16,583 nucleotides of DNA from Leptospira soteropolitanensis (GTDB lineage Bacteria; Spirochaetota; Leptospiria; Leptospirales; Leptospiraceae): NCBI RefSeq assembly GCF_026151655.1, contig NZ_JAMQPN010000014.1, forward strand, positions 1-16,583, given 5' to 3'. The notes below the pieces were generated by a model. It ran no database searches. It was not told where the DNA came from and saw nothing but the letters and a program-made list of their open reading frames with translations. Position 1 is the stretch's first letter; each line of letters begins with the position of its first letter. Position numbers and translations under genes: made by a program. Shown here piece after piece: positions 16,383 through 16,583 of the stretch.

Positions 16383-16583
16383 AACTTTTCATAAGATGTA
16401 AATTCTTGCAAAATCCCAACTAAAAAATCAAATATTAGGCAAAGACGTTTACGAAATGAAAAAGGAGACATACCGTATATGCGCAATCCTTCATACATTA
16501 ATAATTGAATTTATCAAGTCTCCTTTTCCGAAAATTTAATTTTAGAATAAATCCAAAAGCCTTGACATTATTTTATTTTATCA

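Noticed and set aside
16459..16527. Inverted pair AAAAGGAGAC (16460-16469) and GTCTCCTTTT (16518-16527) upstream of prpE.
   Set aside because: GGAGAC is a common ribosome-binding sequence in this DNA; the arms are 48 nt apart and no gene with a plausible product follows either one closely.
16562..16583. TTGACA at 16562-16567 on the plus strand, a perfect -35 hexamer.
   Set aside because: The matching -10 would fall outside the window, so it cannot be evaluated.

Overview
The window is low-GC bacterial DNA. The gene families it carries point to a spirochaete of the genus Leptospira: a kinase with a periplasmic sensor and a 7TM block, phosphorelay regulators ending in AraC-type DNA-binding domains, lactonase-like beta-propeller exported proteins, and a DUF5777-type outer-membrane beta-barrel. 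This placement rests on protein recognition, not on a marker gene.

Layout. From 1 to 1896 lies the end of a response regulator (RR1, cut by the window edge), then a decayed lipoprotein gene. From 2058 to 6602, on the minus strand, are an unrecognised 422-residue protein and two tandem paralogous beta-propeller exported proteins. From 6735 to 10627, on the plus strand, are a membrane histidine kinase, its response regulator RR2 (a paralogue of RR1), and an intact lipoprotein homologous to the decayed one. From 10706 to 12875 a DUF5777-like barrel gene has lost its 5' part to an IS481-type insertion sequence (11517-12720, imperfect 30-bp terminal inverted repeats). From 12980 to 16369, on the minus strand, are a RecQ helicase and a propionyl-CoA synthetase, which look like ordinary chromosomal genes.

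Main observation. The two lipoprotein genes and the two propeller genes each carry the same promoter. A 26-bp element contains a partial palindrome and ends in GACA. It is followed by exactly 17 bp and then a -10 box (TAGAAT, TAGAAT, TAAAAT or TAAACT). The four copies are nearly identical and each points at its own gene. The palindrome sits at about -45, the usual place for an activator that contacts RNA polymerase. The simplest reading is one regulon of four exported proteins, switched on by the AraC-type response regulators encoded among them. The kinase would sense an extracytoplasmic signal, phosphorylate RR2 (and perhaps RR1), and the regulator would bind the shared element. The element-gene pairing is visible in the sequence; the link to the regulators is inference.

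The repeated order RR, shared promoter, lipoprotein suggests that an ancestral module was duplicated and one lipoprotein copy then decayed. The promoters also revise starts: propeller 1 must start downstream of its promoter (GTG at 4902), the intact lipoprotein at 9611, and propeller 2 may have a leaderless mRNA.
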